64,000 nt of DNA. Source: Antedon bifida (lineage: Eukaryota > Echinodermata > Crinoidea > Comatulida > Antedonidae). Positions 63,458 through 64,000 of the stretch are shown here, piece by piece (the first letter of the stretch is position 1; each line of letters opens with the position of its first letter). Location of the stretch: the NCBI GenBank assembly GCA_963402885.1, contig OY727093.1, positions 1,984,001 to 2,048,000 of the forward strand. The letters are read 5' to 3'. Below the pieces are notes generated by a model that worked only from the letters and a program-made list of their open reading frames with translations, was not told the DNA's origin and searched no databases. Position numbers and translations under genes: made by a program.

Positions 63458-63620
63458 AAATCTCTGTCTACACTATCAAACTAGTTTAACAAAAAAAAGT
63501 GTGATGTGCCCAAATATGATAGTGATATCCCCAGCTATGGTAGTGATATGACATCATCATGTCTATATATGGGCACATCATATTTTTTGTCGCATAAAGT
63601 TTGATAGTGTAGACAGAGCT
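63458..63620. mobile_element. MITE-B copy 12
   Basis: Ends AAATCTCTGTCTACACTATC and TGATAGTGTAGACAGAGCTT, double inner unit. Confidence 0.9.
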
Positions 63621-64000
63621 TGGGAGGGGTGTGTTTATTCAAAGTTCAACAGGACCCTGTAAGTGGTACTTTTGCTGATTATCTCCTAACAGAAAAAGAT
63701 ATTATTCCACATGTACAGCAATTACAAAAACATGCTCAACAGGGAGTTAACAGCCTCCAATATTCACAGCTTTTATAGATAAGCTATATAAATATTACAT
63801 TACAAATATGTAAAGAGTCTACTCTACCTGAAACATTATCACAATCCCCTTAATTGAATTTTTCAATATTTTTTTGTCAATCCGACAAAACCTATCCAAA
63901 GTGAATAAATTAGCAGAAAACCCAGACATTTAATACCATGGTAGATTATAATTAAACCAATATTAATTATTCATATTCATTAAAAATTCAACAAGACTCA

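Larger units (their letters stand above)
62646..64000. other. Receptor intron running off the right edge
   Basis: Contains a LINE remnant (62825-63000) and MITE-B copy 12. No signal-peptide exon was recognised; it should lie beyond 64000. Confidence 0.5.

Overview
The window looks like nuclear DNA of an AT-rich marine invertebrate. Its genes are split by GT-AG introns, spacers are long, palindromic MITEs are dense, and tracts of AGGCCTAGGCCTA-like sequence occur. Deuterostome-type genes (AKIP1, an ACVR1-like receptor) and SINE/LINE remnants of marine style suggest an echinoderm or another ambulacrarian. That placement is inference and could not be tested here.

Layout. (1) 512-689, minus: first coding exon of a villin/gelsolin-family gene that runs off the left edge; its 5' UTR probably lies far upstream, perhaps near 12.2 kb. 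(2) About 0.7-13 kb: mostly non-coding, with two MITE families and SINE- and LINE-like remnants. (3) 13162-16212, plus: four-exon iodotyrosine deiodinase (292 aa). (4) 17531-19600, plus: five-exon AKIP1 (156 aa). (5) 20978-24181, plus: seven-exon nucleoporin Nup37 (320 aa). (6) 28658-62645, minus: a BMP/activin type I receptor kinase of the ACVR1/ALK2 type. Seven exons and 506 residues are visible; the signal-peptide exon is off the right edge.

The most notable object lies in the last intron of that receptor. Positions 28851-45717 hold an approximately 16.9-kb DNA transposon of the CACTA/Tnp2 kind. It carries two divergent multi-exon genes that both read open from start to stop: a Tnp2/DUF4218-type transposase (ten exons, 857 aa, minus) and a BEND5-like protein (twelve exons, 386 aa, plus). 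Subterminal arrays of short palindromes of the form TCCC..GGGA flank them. The plan recalls plant En/Spm, with one transposase and one DNA-binding accessory protein that may recognise the subterminal repeats. Removing the element leaves an intron of about 0.8 kb, so the receptor's final exon has been pushed about 17.7 kb from the rest of the kinase.

Inside the transposon there is a 1.13-kb direct duplication, two copies of a TTAA-flanked MITE (here MITE-A), a duplicated exon and a palindrome. One MITE-A copy has picked up 382 bp of the neighbouring transposase exon. A second, hairpin-like MITE (MITE-B) occurs about twelve times in the host DNA and was not seen inside the transposon, which fits a recent insertion.
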